Source: Sphingomonas telluris (lineage in GTDB: Bacteria; Pseudomonadota; Alphaproteobacteria; Sphingomonadales; Sphingomonadaceae). From it: a stretch of 64,000 nucleotides of DNA. The translations under genes were made by a program, and so were the position numbers. How positions within the stretch are numbered: position 1 is the stretch's first letter; every line of letters starts with the position of its first letter. Under the pieces are notes generated by a model. It saw only the letters and a program-made list of their open reading frames with translations. It was not told the DNA's origin and did not search any database. Location: the NCBI RefSeq assembly GCF_022568775.1, contig NZ_JAKZHW010000001.1, positions 992,001 to 1,056,000 on the forward strand, read 5' to 3'. Shown piece by piece: positions 13,310 to 23,581 of this stretch.

Positions 13310-13734
13310 CGGACAGTCGCAACCTCGATCAGGACACCAGCACTGAAACCGGAAGCCGCCGCCAGCGGGCAATCGAAGCCTACGGCAGCGCACGGGATCG
13401 CGTGACCGGCGCCGGTCGCAAGGCGGGCGAGGCGCTCGAGGAAGCACCGCTGGTGGCACTCGCGGCTGGCTTGGCCGCAGGGGCGGCGATAGCGGCCCTT
13501 TTGCCGCGCACCCGCACCGAGGCATGCCTCATCCGCCCCGTCGCCGACCGGGCACGTGAAACTGCGAAGTCCGCTGCCCAGGCCGCGAAGGACGCCGGCA
13601 AGTCGCGCTTGAGCGAGCTCGGCTTTACGACCGAAAAGGGCAACGAAGTCGTCCGCCAGATCCTCGATGGAGCGAAAGACGCCGTCCGCGCTTCGGCTCA
13701 GGCTGCGGCCGGCACGGTTCGCAGGGGCGAATAG
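13306..13734 (+). CDS. Membrane-tethered helical stress protein, fourth gene of cassette
   Basis: A 142-residue protein beginning at the ATG that overlaps the DUF3618 stop (ATGA); the frame is open much further upstream but only as an overlap shadow. It has a polar start, one membrane segment (LVALAAGLAAGAAIAALLP, about 45-63), then an Ala/Lys-rich helical region (ARETAKSAAQAAKDAGKSR) repeated in character at the C-terminus. It resembles the first gene of the cassette in layout. It probably coats or remodels the inner face of the membrane under stress (inference). Confidence 0.8.
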   Translation: MTDSRNLDQDTSTETGSRRQRAIEAYGSARDRVTGAGRKAGEALEEAPLVALAAGLAAGAAIAALLPRTRTEACLIRPVADRARETAKSAAQAAKDAGKSRLSELGFTTEKGNEVVRQILDGAKDAVRASAQAAAGTVRRGE

Positions 13735-13770
13735 TTCGCAAGGTCGACGAATCCTGCTAGCGGGCGGGCC

Positions 13771-14007
13771 ATGAGCAAGCTTCACCTTGTATTCGGCGGG
13801 CGCGTGAAGGACCCGCAGGGCCTCGATTTCGTCGACCTCGCCAACATCGATTTCGTCGGGCTGTTCCAGAACTATGCCGAGGCCGAGGAGGCCTGGCGTG
13901 GCCGCGCTCAGCGGACCGTGGACGATGCCGAGATGAAATATGTCGTCGTCCATCTGCACCGGCTGCTCGAGCCGGAAAGCGACAGCAGCACGGCGTCGGC
14001 CGCTTAG
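13771..14007 (+). CDS. DUF4170 family protein
   Basis: A 78-residue protein with the DUF4170 signature: FGGRVKDPQGLDFVDLANIDFVG, YAEAEEAWRGRAQRTVDDAEMKYVVVHLHRLL. Small conserved alphaproteobacterial family of unknown function. It stands 36 bp after the stress cassette and converges on the rhomboid gene with a four-base overlap (TTAG). Confidence 0.85.
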   Translation: MSKLHLVFGGRVKDPQGLDFVDLANIDFVGLFQNYAEAEEAWRGRAQRTVDDAEMKYVVVHLHRLLEPESDSSTASAA

Positions 14008-14639
14008 GCCTTCCGGTACCGCCAGAGAAGCAGCGGGCGCTCCAGCAGCAGCCCCGCGACGAACCCGCCGATGTGCGCCGGCGTTGCCAGCAGGAAGCCC
14101 TGCGCGCCAGCGAGATAGCCGGTCATCACCTGGAGAACGACCCAGGCGACGAGTAGCCAAAGGGCATTCAGCGCCCGGTTCAGGCCCGGCGATCGGACGA
14201 TCCTCTTGTGCTGTCCGAATGTCAGCGCGAAGGCCCCAATGACCGCGCTAATCGCCCCGCTCGCGCCGATCATCGGGATCGGCGAGATTGGGTTCACGAC
14301 CCACTGCGCAATGGCCGCGGCATAGGCTCCGACGACGTACAGGCCGACCAGCGAGCCCCAACCGAGGACGCGCTCCACCTGGGACCCACACCAAACCAGC
14401 ATGAGCATATTAAGCGCGAGGTGCAGCGCACCTCCATGTGCGAGCGTGCAGGTCAGCGGCGTGAGCCAGGCCGGAACGGCCGGAGTGATCTCGATAAGGC
14501 CGCTGAGCCGGGCCGGAATGACCCCCAGCACCATTGAGGCGCGATCCTGCGCGCCTAGCAGCACCGTCAACAGCCAGACCGCGGCTGTTACGATGACGAT
14601 GGCGATTGTCGCCGTTCTGGGCAGGCGAAAGCCTGTCAC
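14004..14639 (-). CDS. Rhomboid family intramembrane serine protease
   Basis: A 211-residue polytopic membrane protein with about six helices. The catalytic dyad is present: Ser127 in GASGAIS (125-131) and His189 in TPAHIGGF. The HGGALHLALNML motif (68-79) of the oxyanion region is also present. Rhomboids cleave transmembrane segments; the substrate here is unknown. It starts at a GTG 14 bp after greA and is probably the last gene of the carA-to-greA transcript. Confidence 0.92.
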   Translation of the reverse strand: MTGFRLPRTATIAIVIVTAAVWLLTVLLGAQDRASMVLGVIPARLSGLIEITPAVPAWLTPLTCTLAHGGALHLALNMLMLVWCGSQVERVLGWGSLVGLYVVGAYAAAIAQWVVNPISPIPMIGASGAISAVIGAFALTFGQHKRIVRSPGLNRALNALWLLVAWVVLQVMTGYLAGAQGFLLATPAHIGGFVAGLLLERPLLLWRYRKA

Positions 14640-14653
14640 GTTCAGGTCAGGAC

Positions 14654-15133
14654 CTAGACGAACTCGATCTTGGCGATTTCGTAGTAGCGGTCGCCGGACG
14701 GGGTGGAAACCTCGACCTCCTCGCCCTTGTGGCGGCCGATGAGGGCGCGCCCAAGCGGCGAATTGTAGCTGATCCTGCCGTCCTTCGCGTCCGCCTCGAC
14801 CTGGCCGACGAGCTGGTAGCGAACCTTCTTCTCATCCTCGTCGATGAGAGTGACCGTGGCGCCGAAAAGGACCTTGTCGCCAGACAGCGTGGTCGGATCG
14901 ATCACCATCGCGCGGCTCAGCTGGTCATCGAGGTCGGCGATCGTCGCCTCGATGTGGCCCTGGCGTTCCTTGGCCGCATGATATTCGGCGTTTTCGCTGA
15001 GGTCCCCGTGTGCCCGGGCGTCTTCGATCGCCTGGACGACTTCGGGCCGCTCGACGGTTTTCAGGTGCCGCACTTGCTCGGTCAGCTTGCGATGACCTTC
15101 TGCCAACATCGGCACCTTTTCGGCGGTTGCCAT
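14654..15133 (-). CDS. greA: Transcription elongation factor GreA
   Basis: A 159-residue GreA that rescues backtracked RNA polymerase by stimulating transcript cleavage. The N-terminal coiled coil has the acidic tip [19 protein letters not shown] (about 38-56), which reaches the polymerase active site. The C-terminal FKBP-like domain ends in [20 protein letters not shown]. It lies 77 bp after carB in the same direction, a common linkage in sphingomonads and relatives. Confidence 0.95.
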   Translation of the reverse strand: MATAEKVPMLAEGHRKLTEQVRHLKTVERPEVVQAIEDARAHGDLSENAEYHAAKERQGHIEATIADLDDQLSRAMVIDPTTLSGDKVLFGATVTLIDEDEKKVRYQLVGQVEADAKDGRISYNSPLGRALIGRHKGEEVEVSTPSGDRYYEIAKIEFV

Positions 15134-15210
15134 CAGTCTTTCCTCTCAAAACCCCGCCTGCCGCGCCCTTGGGAGGGTCCGCGATTGCAGTACGGATTGT
15201 CAGCTGAGTT

Positions 15211-18200
15211 CTAGTTTTTGGAAGCGGAATAATAGGATTGGACGGAGCGGACTTCAAGCGCGTGCCCCCGCAACGCCTCGATAGCCCGTGCCGCGGCCAG
15301 GCTGCCCGCTGCCGTTGTGAAGTATGGGACTTTCCGCGTGAGAGCCGTCGAGCGGATCGAGTGGCTGTCCTTCAGCGACTGCCAGCCCTCGGTCGTGTTG
15401 AAGACCAGCTGCACTTCGCCGTCCATCAGCCGGTCGACGATATGGGGCCGTCCCTGCAGCACCTTGTTGACCTGCTCGACCGCCAATCCCTTGCTTGCCA
15501 GGTGGCTGGCGGTCCCGCTCGTCGCGATCACGGAGAAGCCAAGCTCGAGCAGCTTCTGAACCGCGGGAACGATATTGTCCTTGTCCGCATCCTTTACGGA
15601 AACGAAGGCGGTGCCGCTGTCCGGCAGGACCATGCCGGCACCGATCAGGGCCTTTCCGAACGCGAGGTCGAAATCGCTATCGATTCCCATGACCTCGCCG
15701 GTGCTCTTCATTTCCGGTCCGAGCACGGGATCGGCGCCGGGAAAGCGCGCGAAGGGGAATACGGATTCCTTCACGGCGATATGGCCGATCTCGCGGCTGA
15801 TAGGGTCGAAGCTCGATAGCGGCTCGCCGGCCATCACCCGCGCGGCGATCTTGGCGACGGGCCGACCGATGGCCTTGGCGACGAACGGCACCGTCCGGCT
15901 GGCGCGCGGGTTGACCTCGATGAGGTAGACGTCGCGGTCCTTCACCGCGAACTGCACGTTCATCAGCCCCTTCACCCCCAGCGCCAGGGCCAGTTCACGC
16001 GTTTGCCGCTCGATCTCTGCGACGAGCTCGCTCGACAGGCTGTGGGGAGGAATGGAGCAAGCACTGTCCCCAGAGTGCACACCCGCCTCCTCGATATGTT
16101 CGAGGATTCCCGTGACAGCCACATCCGTGCCGTCGCAGATGGCGTCCACGTCCACTTCGATTGCGTCGCGCAGGTAGCGGTCGATCAGCACCGGGCTCGA
16201 GCCGGAAACCGCCACGGCTGTCGCGATGTAATGGTCGAGCTGCTCCGGCCCGTCGACGACCTCCATGCCCCGGCCGCCAAGGACATACGAAGGGCGCAGG
16301 AGCACCGGATAGCCGATGCGCGAAGCCACCTGCAGCGCCTCTTCGCGGCTGCGCGCCAGGCCATTGGCCGGCTGCTTCAGCCCAAGCCGCTCCACCAGAT
16401 TGGCGAAGCGCTCGCGGTCTTCCGCAAGATCGATCGAGTCCGGCTTCGTCCCCAGGATGGGAATACCCGCCGCGCCAAGGTCCGCCGCCAGCTTCAGCGG
16501 CGTTTGCCCCCCGAGCTGCACGATTACGCCGAGCAATTCGCCCTTCTCCGCCTCGCGATGGAGGATTTCGAGGACGTCCTCGGCGGTCAGCGGCTCGAAA
16601 TAGAGCCGGTCCGACGTGTCCGGGTCGGTGGAGACGGTCTCCGGGTTGCAGTTGACCATGATGGTCTCGAACCCTGCCCCGTCGCGGCCCAGTGCGAAGG
16701 CCGCGTGGCAGCAGCAATAATCGAACTCGATGCCCTGGCCGATCCGGTTCGGCCCGCCACCCAGGATCGCGATCTTCCTGCGATCGCTGATCTCCGCCTC
16801 GTCCTCGGGCTCGCCGAACAGCGGCGCTTCATAGGTCGAGTAGAGATAGGGCGTGGCCGCCTCGAACTCGGCCGCGCAACTGTCGATGCGCTTGAACACG
16901 GGCCGCACGCCGAGCTTCAGCCGGTGCGCACGCACTTCCGCTTCAGTGACGCCGCCCGTAATCCCCTTCAGCGCTGCATGGACGACCCCGCCGCCCGCAG
17001 CGGCCAGTTCGCTCATCTCGCGCTCGACGTGCGCTGACCTCAGCGCCAGTTGCGCCAGGCGAGCGTCGGAGAAGCCCATCGCCTTCAGCCGCCGCATCCC
17101 GGCGGCATCCTGCGGAAGGCCTTGGTCGCGAACCTGTGCCTCGGCGTCGACGATCTCCTGCAGGCGCTGCAGGAACCAGGGGTCGAAGCCGGCGATCTGG
17201 TTGATGCGCTCGACAGTGAAGCCCTGGCGAAGCGCTTCCGCTGCGACCAGCAGCCGCTCCGGCGTCGCCTTGGCCAGCGCGTTCTCGATCACCTGCGGAT
17301 CCGCGCCTTCCAGCTCGCGCACACGGTCGAGGCCGGTCAGGCCGGTCTCCAGCCCGCGAAGCGCCTTCTGAAGGCTCTCCGGGAACGAGCGGCCGATCGC
17401 CATGACCTCGCCGACCGACTTCATCGACGTGCTGAGCAGCGCCTGCGCTCCCTTGAACTTCTCGAAGGCGAAGCGCGGGACCTTGGTAACCACATAGTCG
17501 ATCGTCGGCTCGAAGCTCGCCGGCGTCGCTCCGCCCGTGATGTCATTGGCGATCTCGTCGAGCGTGTAGCCGACGGCCAGCTTCGCCGCGACCTTGGCGA
17601 TCGGGAAGCCCGTGGCCTTGGACGCGAGCGCCGATGACCGCGAAACGCGCGGGTTCATCTCGATCACCACCATGCGCCCAGTCTTCGGATCGACTGCGAA
17701 CTGGACGTTGGAACCGCCTGTTTCGACGCCGATTTCCCGCAGGACGGCGATGCTCGCCGACCGCATCCGCTGATATTCCTTGTCGGTCAGCGTCAGCGCC
17801 GGAGCGACCGTGATGGAATCGCCCGTATGGACGCCCATCGGATCGATATTTTCGATCGAGCAGATGATGATGGCGTTGTCGGCGCGGTCGCGCACGACTT
17901 CCATCTCATATTCCTTCCAGCCGAGGACGGATTCCTCGATCAGGACCTCGGTCGTCGGGCTGGCTTCAAGGCCGCCGCGGACGATCGCCTCGAACTCCTC
18001 GCGGTTGTAGGCGATGCCGCCGCCCGTCCCGCCCAGCGTGAAGCTCGGCCGGATGATGGCAGGCAAACCGACATGGTCGAGCGCTGCCCAGCCGTCTTCC
18101 ATGCTGTGCGCAATGGCTGAGCGGGGGCTCTCCAGCCCGATCGCATCCATCGCCTCGCGGAACTTCAACCGGTCCTCAGCCTTCTCGATCGCCTCGGCAT

Positions 18201-18555
18201 TGGCGCCGATCAGTTCGACCCCCAGCCGCTCCAGTGTCCCGTCCTTCGCCAGCGCCAGCGCCGTGTTCAGCGCGGTCTGTCCGCCCATGGTCGGAAGGAC
18301 GACGTCGGGCTTTTCCTTCTCGATGATCTTGGCGACGAACTCAGGCGTGATCGGCTCGATGTAGGTTGCATCCGCCAGCTCCGGATCGGTCATGATCGTC
18401 GCCGGGTTCGAATTCACGACGATGACCCGATAGCCCTCTTCTTTCAGCGACTTGATCGCCTGGCTTCCGGAATAGTCGAACTCCGCCGCCTGCCCGATGA
18501 CGATCGGGCCCGCGCCGATGATGAGGATGGAGGAGATATCAGTGCGTTTTGGCAT
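15211..18555 (-). CDS. carB: Carbamoyl-phosphate synthase large chain
   Basis: A 1114-residue subunit that makes carbamoyl phosphate from ammonia (channelled from CarA), bicarbonate and 2 ATP for arginine and pyrimidine synthesis. It shows the expected internal duplication: two ATP-grasp synthetase halves ([41 protein letters not shown]; then [38 protein letters not shown]), each starting from GAGPIVIGQ or GGGPNRIGQ. The C-terminal MGS-like allosteric domain (about 965-1114) is intact. Its ATG overlaps the stop of the upstream lipoprotein gene by one base (TGATG). Confidence 0.97.
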   Translation of the reverse strand: MPKRTDISSILIIGAGPIVIGQAAEFDYSGSQAIKSLKEEGYRVIVVNSNPATIMTDPELADATYIEPITPEFVAKIIEKEKPDVVLPTMGGQTALNTALALAKDGTLERLGVELIGANAEAIEKAEDRLKFREAMDAIGLESPRSAIAHSMEDGWAALDHVGLPAIIRPSFTLGGTGGGIAYNREEFEAIVRGGLEASPTTEVLIEESVLGWKEYEMEVVRDRADNAIIICSIENIDPMGVHTGDSITVAPALTLTDKEYQRMRSASIAVLREIGVETGGSNVQFAVDPKTGRMVVIEMNPRVSRSSALASKATGFPIAKVAAKLAVGYTLDEIANDITGGATPASFEPTIDYVVTKVPRFAFEKFKGAQALLSTSMKSVGEVMAIGRSFPESLQKALRGLETGLTGLDRVRELEGADPQVIENALAKATPERLLVAAEALRQGFTVERINQIAGFDPWFLQRLQEIVDAEAQVRDQGLPQDAAGMRRLKAMGFSDARLAQLALRSAHVEREMSELAAAGGGVVHAALKGITGGVTEAEVRAHRLKLGVRPVFKRIDSCAAEFEAATPYLYSTYEAPLFGEPEDEAEISDRRKIAILGGGPNRIGQGIEFDYCCCHAAFALGRDGAGFETIMVNCNPETVSTDPDTSDRLYFEPLTAEDVLEILHREAEKGELLGVIVQLGGQTPLKLAADLGAAGIPILGTKPDSIDLAEDRERFANLVERLGLKQPANGLARSREEALQVASRIGYPVLLRPSYVLGGRGMEVVDGPEQLDHYIATAVAVSGSSPVLIDRYLRDAIEVDVDAICDGTDVAVTGILEHIEEAGVHSGDSACSIPPHSLSSELVAEIERQTRELALALGVKGLMNVQFAVKDRDVYLIEVNPRASRTVPFVAKAIGRPVAKIAARVMAGEPLSSFDPISREIGHIAVKESVFPFARFPGADPVLGPEMKSTGEVMGIDSDFDLAFGKALIGAGMVLPDSGTAFVSVKDADKDNIVPAVQKLLELGFSVIATSGTASHLASKGLAVEQVNKVLQGRPHIVDRLMDGEVQLVFNTTEGWQSLKDSHSIRSTALTRKVPYFTTAAGSLAAARAIEALRGHALEVRSVQSYYSASKN

Positions 18556-18836
18556 CAGCTCGTTGGATCCGGCGTGGCGTTGACGTAGACGAGGCGCAGG
18601 TTCCGTTCACGCGCCCACTGCAAGACGCAGGCGCGTTCAGCAGCCGTCGCGCCATTGCGCATCATGAAAAGCAATCTCTTCTCGCTTTCGTCCTGAAAGA
18701 GTTCGCCGAGCGCCAGACCACAGCGCTGGCCAACGGCGTTGATCTCGGTCTCCGAGTGCATGCGTGCGGTGACGCAACCAGAAAGCAATAGGATTGCGGG
18801 CGCGAGCGGCCAGAGAGGCGCCCCCGCTCTGCTCAC
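18555..18836 (-). CDS. Small lipoprotein encoded between carA and carB
   Basis: A 93-residue putative lipoprotein. The start chosen is a GTG (MSRAGAPLW) overlapping the stop of the preceding gene (GTGA); a longer frame exists but runs through that gene. A hydrophobic segment [11 protein letters not shown] gives a lipobox with the acylated Cys21. The mature part contains two further Cys (C40, C71) and is mostly helical ([40 protein letters not shown]). No family recognised. It is tightly coupled on both sides (four-base overlap upstream, one base with carB), so it is co-translated with the carbamoyl-phosphate synthase genes. Confidence 0.72.
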   Translation of the reverse strand: MSRAGAPLWPLAPAILLLSGCVTARMHSETEINAVGQRCGLALGELFQDESEKRLLFMMRNGATAAERACVLQWARERNLRLVYVNATPDPTS

Positions 18837-19288
18837 CCGGCCGCCTTCGGAAACATGCTGGCCACATCGAGCTTCGGCACCGAGGGAGCCGTCACGCCGC
18901 ACGTCTTGGCGGCGCCCTTCACGACCTGCTGTACCTGCTTGGCGACCCGGCCGAAGGTCGGCTTGCCCGGCTTCGATCCGACCTCGACCTCGCTATAGGC
19001 GGTCTTCTCGCAGCCTTTGAAGCCGGCGATGATGCGGACGAAGTCCTTGGCGTGCTCGACGCTGACGACCAGGTCGCCGCTGGTGAAGCCCGCCTCGCAC
19101 TGGTTGGACACGCATGCGTCCGATCCCTGAGCGATCGACTTCGCCATCATCCACTGGCCCGGCGGCAGAGCGAACAGGTCGTCCGGCCGCCCGACATTCG
19201 CCTTGCTGGCGGGCACCTCCACGACTTCCTGCGCCTCTACGGCAGTGGAAGCGAACAACAGTGCGAGGGGGATCAGGCGCGTGAACAT
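18833..19288 (-). CDS. Secreted hypothetical protein encoded between carA and carB
   Basis: A 151-residue protein with a Sec signal peptide (MFTRLIPLALLFASTAVEA, cleavage likely before Gln20). The mature part has four cysteines (C59, C64, C93, C130) that could form two disulfides in the periplasm. No family recognised. The start follows the carA stop by one base, with GAAGGAG in the end of carA as ribosome-binding site. An envelope protein inside the carAB operon has no evident role in carbamoyl phosphate synthesis. Confidence 0.78.
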   Translation of the reverse strand: MFTRLIPLALLFASTAVEAQEVVEVPASKANVGRPDDLFALPPGQWMMAKSIAQGSDACVSNQCEAGFTSGDLVVSVEHAKDFVRIIAGFKGCEKTAYSEVEVGSKPGKPTFGRVAKQVQQVVKGAAKTCGVTAPSVPKLDVASMFPKAAG

Positions 19289-19289
19289 G

Positions 19290-20468
19290 CTACGTCTCCT
19301 TCGTGAGCTGCTTCACGAACCTCTGGAACAGGTAGAAGCTGTCCTGAGGACCCGGAGAAGCCTCCGGGTGGTACTGCACGCTGAACGCGGGCCTATCGAT
19401 CAGTTCAATCCCGCAATTGCTGTCGTCGAATAGAGAGACGTGGGTCTCGCGGACGTTTTCGGGCAGCCCTTCACGCTCGACCGCGAAGCCGTGGTTCATG
19501 CTGGTGATCTCGACACGTCCGTCGGACAGTCGCTTGACCGGATGGTTGGCGCCGCGATGCCCCTGGAACATCTTGCTGGTCTTTCCACCCACGGCGAGCG
19601 CGAGCATCTGGTGGCCGAGGCAGATGCCGAACAGAGGCTTCCCGGTCTCCAGCATCTGCCGGATCACCGGCACGGCATATTCGCCCGTCGCCGCCGGATC
19701 TCCCGGTCCGTTCGACAGGAAGAAGCCGTCCGGCTCGTGCGCCATGATCTCTTCGAACGTCGCCGTCGCCGGCACGACCGTCACTCGCGCGCCGGCCTCG
19801 ACGAGGTTGCGGAAGATGTTGCGCTTGTTGCCGTAATCGACGGCCACGACGTGCGGGCGATCCGGATCGTCTCCGCCCAGGTCGTAGCCCTGCCCCCACT
19901 CCCACTTGCCGCCGGTCCAGCGCTCGACCTGCAACCGGCTGACGTCCTTGGCGAGGTCCATGCCTTCCAGGCCCGGCCATTCGGCGGCGAGCTTCTGTAG
20001 CCGGTCGAGATCGAAGTCGCCGTTGACGTTGTGCGCGATGACGACCGTCGGCGGCCCTTCCTCGCGCACCAGCTTGGTCAGGGCCCGAGTATCGACGCCG
20101 GAGATGCCGATGCGGCCCCATTTGCGCATCCAGTCGGAAAAGCCCTCGTTCGCCCGGTAATTGCTGGGCTCGGTCACGACCTCCCGGACCAGGCAGCCGA
20201 GTGCGTGCGCTTCCGCTGCTTCGACGTCTTCGTCGTTGGCTCCGACATTGCCGATGTGCGGGAAGGTGAAGGCGATGACCTGCTTCGCGTAGGAAGGATC
20301 GGTCATCACTTCCTGGTAGCCGGTCATGGCGGTGTTGAAGCAGAGTTCGCCGACCGCTTCGCCCTCGGCGCCGAAGCCCCTGCCCCAAACACGGCGGCCA
20401 TCGGCGAAGACAACGACTCCCGTCGCGCCCTTGGGTTGAGGCGCGGACATGCGTCGTGCGTCGGCCAT
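19290..20468 (-). CDS. carA: Carbamoyl-phosphate synthase small chain (glutaminase)
   Basis: A 392-residue class I glutamine amidotransferase subunit that releases ammonia for CarB. The N-terminal CPSase_sm_chain domain has CFNTAMTGYQEVMTDPSY; the C-terminal GATase domain has the nucleophile Cys in FGICLGHQ and the His-Glu pair in VQYHPEASPGP. First gene of the leftward carA - secreted protein - lipoprotein - carB - greA - rhomboid series. It is divergent from the yqeY-like gene; the 144-bp region between should hold both promoters, with a TTGACC at about 20544-20549 on the minus strand as a possible -35. Confidence 0.96.
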   Translation of the reverse strand: MADARRMSAPQPKGATGVVVFADGRRVWGRGFGAEGEAVGELCFNTAMTGYQEVMTDPSYAKQVIAFTFPHIGNVGANDEDVEAAEAHALGCLVREVVTEPSNYRANEGFSDWMRKWGRIGISGVDTRALTKLVREEGPPTVVIAHNVNGDFDLDRLQKLAAEWPGLEGMDLAKDVSRLQVERWTGGKWEWGQGYDLGGDDPDRPHVVAVDYGNKRNIFRNLVEAGARVTVVPATATFEEIMAHEPDGFFLSNGPGDPAATGEYAVPVIRQMLETGKPLFGICLGHQMLALAVGGKTSKMFQGHRGANHPVKRLSDGRVEITSMNHGFAVEREGLPENVRETHVSLFDDSNCGIELIDRPAFSVQYHPEASPGPQDSFYLFQRFVKQLTKET

Positions 20469-20612
20469 CGGCGGAGGAGCCTTCCGTTAGAATTTTTCAG
20501 CGATGTCGCTAAGGCACTGCCGCTAGGCGTCGAGTGGCGTCAGGTCAACGCTGTAAAATCGCGAATTTCCCCGCTACGTGCGGTCCCTTCAATTTTCTCC
20601 GCTGGAGCGACG

Positions 20613-21065
20613 ATGATCCGCGACGAAATCAAGGCTGCCTTGGTGACCGCAATGAAGGGCGGCGACAAGGCGTCGACCGGGACGATCCGCCTGATCCAGT
20701 CGGCGCTGAAGAACCGCGACATCGAGCTGCGCACGTCCAGCGCGACGCCGGACGACGACCTGCTCGTCACCGAAGTGCTGCAGAAAATGATCAAGCAGCG
20801 CCGCGAATCCGCAGATCTCTACCGCAAGGGCAACCGTGCCGAGCTCGCCGATGCCGAGGAAGCCGAGATCGCGGTGATCGAGCGCTTCCTGCCCAGGCAG
20901 ATGAGCGAAGACGAAGCCCGGACCGCCATCTCCGCAATCATCGCCGAGACCGGCGCGTCGGGCATGAAGGATATGGGCAAGGTCATGGGGCTGGTGAAGG
21001 AGCGGCTGGCGGGCCAGATCGACCCTGCTCGCGCCAGCGGCCTGGTGAAAGCCGCCCTGTCCTGA
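20613..21065 (+). CDS. GatB/YqeY domain protein
   Basis: A 150-residue helical protein of the YqeY family, homologous to the C-terminal tRNA-binding tail of GatB. Typical stretches are MIRDEIKAALVTAMKGGDK, TLRLIQSALKNRDIE-like helix, EVLQKMIKQRRESADLYRKGNR and FLPRQMSEDE. Family members are linked to tRNA handling but the exact role is open. The frame is open far upstream, but GGAG at 20604 and family alignment put the start at the ATG of MIRDEI. It lies upstream of dnaG and rpoD, as yqeY does in many bacteria. Confidence 0.9.
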   Translation: MIRDEIKAALVTAMKGGDKASTGTIRLIQSALKNRDIELRTSSATPDDDLLVTEVLQKMIKQRRESADLYRKGNRAELADAEEAEIAVIERFLPRQMSEDEARTAISAIIAETGASGMKDMGKVMGLVKERLAGQIDPARASGLVKAALS

Positions 21066-21076
21066 GGCATTGAAAA

Positions 21077-21102
21077 GGCCCCGCCGCGGGTGCGGCGGAG
21101 CC
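21077..21102 (-). terminator. Rho-independent terminator between yqeY-like gene and membrane-protein gene
   Basis: A GC-rich hairpin: GGC and CCGCCGC pair with GCGGCGG and GCC around a GGGT loop, with one C-A mismatch. Read on the minus strand the stem is followed directly by TTTTC, so it terminates the leftward membrane-protein gene; in the plus direction it lies 11 bp after the yqeY-like stop and lacks a U tract. Confidence 0.7.
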
Positions 21103-21126
21103 GAAGATTGCGAAACGATCGACTTG

Positions 21127-21498
21127 CTAGGCTGTGGCCGTCTTGCCGGCAGCCTCATTGCTGGTGAGGCCGGTCACCCCCGCGATCACCATCTCGTAAA
21201 GGAAAATGGCGAGTGCGGTAGCGGCTGAGCCGGCAACGCCCAACTGCAGGTTCATCATCACGGCGTTCAGCTGCGTGCCTATTGCCGGGATCTGGCTCAA
21301 GGCTGCGCCGATTACCGGTGCCGCGACTGCGGCGACCATGGCCATGACAAGCCTCTCTCTTGGCACGGCGAGGCCTGCGATGAGGCCGAGTACGACGAGG
21401 ATCAACGCTACATTCATTCCACCGAGCGCTACGAACCCGGCTACGATTGCGAGTAGGATGTAGAGAGCGCGGGCGAGCCCGCCGATCTTGGTCATCAT
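21127..21498 (-). CDS. Small four-helix membrane protein, unknown function
   Basis: A 123-residue integral membrane protein with four hydrophobic segments (around ARALYILLAIVAGFVAL, NVALILVVLGLIAGLAV, LVMAMVAAVAAPVIGAAL and ATALAIFLYEMVIAGVTGL). AGGAGGGG ten bases upstream selects the ATG at 21498 (second ATG directly after it); the open frame extends 22 codons further without support. No family recognised. Monocistronic with its own terminator. Confidence 0.75.
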   Translation of the reverse strand: MMTKIGGLARALYILLAIVAGFVALGGMNVALILVVLGLIAGLAVPRERLVMAMVAAVAAPVIGAALSQIPAIGTQLNAVMMNLQLGVAGSAATALAIFLYEMVIAGVTGLTSNEAAGKTATA

Positions 21499-21668
21499 GA
21501 TGGTATCCCCTCCTGATTGTCCCGCCCAGCGGTTCTGCCGCCGCTGCATCTCGGAACAGGTCAAGATTAACCCTGATTCGGCTGGTTCAGGAGCGGAATG
21601 AATCGTTTTGAATCTGATCGTTACGGGCAGGCACCGATTCTTGGCGCCCGAAAGAACGGAGTCGCATC

Positions 21669-21677
21669 TGTGGATAA
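21669..21677 (-). promoter_or_regulatory. Consensus DnaA box 5' of dnaG
   Basis: TGTGGATAA, which is TTATCCACA on the minus strand, a perfect 9-base DnaA box. It lies 58 bp before the dnaG start, in the divergent region between the membrane-protein gene and dnaG. A single 9-mer may be chance. Confidence 0.35.
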
Positions 21678-21734
21678 GTGCTTTTCGCGCGCTTGCGGGC
21701 GCGCGAGTCGGATGCGACTAATTCCTGTCGCCGC

Positions 21735-23570
21735 ATGAGCTTAAGCCCAGCCTTTCTTGACGAGCTTCGCGCTCGAACCTTGCTGTCGGCGGTCGTTTCG
21801 CCGTCGGTGAAGCTGATCCGCGCGGGCCGCGAGTGGAAGGCCTGCTGCCCCTTCCACAATGAGAAGACGCCCAGCTTCACCGTCAACGACGCGAAGGGTT
21901 TCTACCACTGCTTTGGTTGCGGGGCGCATGGCGACGCGATCCGCTTCCTGACAGACAATCGCGGTCTGCCCTTCATGGACGCGGTGAAGGAGCTCGCCTC
22001 AAAGGCTGGGCTTGAGGTTCCCGCGCCCGACCCGAAGGCCCGCGAGCGCGCTGAACGCACCTCCACACTCACCGACGTCATGGCGTCATGTCAGAAGTGG
22101 TTTGCCGAGCAGCTCGGCGGCATCGAGGGAGCGGAGGCCCGCGAGTATCTGAAGAACCGCGGCATCGACCCAGGCACCGTCGCCCGCTTCGGCATCGGCC
22201 TCGCACCGGAGGGCCGGAGCAAGCTCAAGTCCGCCCTCAACTCTCTCGGCGAGGACAAGCTCGTCGAAACGGGCATGCTCATCCGCAACGACGAGGGCGA
22301 GACGTACGACCGCTTCCGCGGGCGCCTGATGATCCCCATCCGCGACGCGCGGGGCCGGGTGATCGCGTTCGGCGGCCGCATCCTCGGTCCCGGCGAACCG
22401 AAGTACCTGAACTCCCCGGACACGCCGCTCTTCGACAAGGGGCGCACGCTCTACAACATCGATCGCGCCAGCCCCGCCAGCCGCCAGGCCAAGCGCCTGA
22501 TCGTCGTCGAAGGCTACATGGACGTCATCGCCCTCGACCGCGCCGGAGTGGCCGAGGCCGTCGCGCCCAACGGCACGGCCGTCACAGAGCACCAGCTCGA
22601 ACGCATGTGGCGCCTCGATCCGAACCCGATCCTGTGCTTCGACGGCGACAGCGCGGGCCAGAAGGCCGCGATCCGCGCCGCCAGCCGCGCTCTCCCCTTC
22701 CTCGGCGCCGAACGCACCCTCCGCTTCGTCGAGCTTCCGGCCGGGCAGGACCCCGACGACGTCGTTCGCAACGGCGGCCGCGACGCGCTGGAAGCGCTGC
22801 TCTCCGAGCCTGAGCCCCTCGTCGAACGCCTCTGGCGTCACGAGCGCGAGGCCCAGCCGCTCACCACCCCCGAGGCCCGCGCCGGCCTTCGCCAGCGCCT
22901 CATTGAGCATGCCCAGGCGATCGGCGACCATGCCCTTAGCCGCCTCTACCGGGAAGAGTGGCTCCGTCGCTTCCAGGGAGAGGTCACCCCTCCCCGCCCC
23001 GCATTCCAGCCCCGACGCCCGTTCCAGCCCGGCCAGCGCGGCCGCTTCGTCCCGCCCAAGCCGCCCGCAGGCCCCGCCGCCCGCGCCATTGCAGCGACCG
23101 GCATCGACCGCACCATGGCCCGCGCCCTCGTCCTCGGGTTCACCAATTATCCGCAGGCGTTGGTGGAGCATTGCGAGCAGCTCGCGACGCTTCCGATCGG
23201 CGAACAGAGCCTCGCCCGTCTACGCGACAAGCTCGTCGATGCGGCTGTTTCCGGCGAAACGCTTGATCGAGAGACACTTGCTACCATATTGGCGGCCAGT
23301 GGAGCGGCGAGCGATTTGGAGAAAGCGCGCCGGACCGGGACGATGGCCTTTTCCTTCACCCGCAGCGACACGGCGCCTGACCGCGCGGTTCGCGACCTCG
23401 GGATCGCGATCGATGCGTTGATGGCGGACGGAGAGATCGGAGCAGCCTTGAAGGCCGCGACCGAGCGCTTGAAGGAAGGCGACGAAGACGCGTTAGAGGA
23501 GCAGCGCAGGCTGCATCTCGCGCGGAGGGACAACAATGAGCGGCTGGCGTCACTCGCCGGCAGCGAATAA
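21735..23570 (+). CDS. dnaG: DNA primase
   Basis: A 611-residue primase that makes RNA primers for replication. The N-terminal CHC2 zinc finger has Cys38, His41, Cys59 and Cys62 (CPFH ... CFGC). The TOPRIM catalytic core follows with [11 protein letters not shown] and the acidic [11 protein letters not shown] motif. The C-terminal DnaB-interaction domain is shorter and begins after a Pro/Arg-rich linker (about 425-460). The start is the ATG of [11 protein letters not shown]; the 19-codon longer frame has no family support. It is followed by rpoD after 11 bp, the classic macromolecular-synthesis arrangement. Confidence 0.96.
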   Translation: MSLSPAFLDELRARTLLSAVVSPSVKLIRAGREWKACCPFHNEKTPSFTVNDAKGFYHCFGCGAHGDAIRFLTDNRGLPFMDAVKELASKAGLEVPAPDPKARERAERTSTLTDVMASCQKWFAEQLGGIEGAEAREYLKNRGIDPGTVARFGIGLAPEGRSKLKSALNSLGEDKLVETGMLIRNDEGETYDRFRGRLMIPIRDARGRVIAFGGRILGPGEPKYLNSPDTPLFDKGRTLYNIDRASPASRQAKRLIVVEGYMDVIALDRAGVAEAVAPNGTAVTEHQLERMWRLDPNPILCFDGDSAGQKAAIRAASRALPFLGAERTLRFVELPAGQDPDDVVRNGGRDALEALLSEPEPLVERLWRHEREAQPLTTPEARAGLRQRLIEHAQAIGDHALSRLYREEWLRRFQGEVTPPRPAFQPRRPFQPGQRGRFVPPKPPAGPAARAIAATGIDRTMARALVLGFTNYPQALVEHCEQLATLPIGEQSLARLRDKLVDAAVSGETLDRETLATILAASGAASDLEKARRTGTMAFSFTRSDTAPDRAVRDLGIAIDALMADGEIGAALKAATERLKEGDEDALEEQRRLHLARRDNNERLASLAGSE

Positions 23571-23581
23571 GCGGCGGCACC

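Noticed and set aside
18833..18902. Longer start for the carA-carB lipoprotein (ATG at 18902)
   Set aside because: It would run 70 bases through the preceding gene and bury the signal sequence; the GTG at 18836 gives a proper lipobox and GTGA coupling.
20031..20612. Open frame extending the YqeY-like gene far upstream
   Set aside because: It overlaps carA antisense, and family length plus GGAG place the start at 20613.
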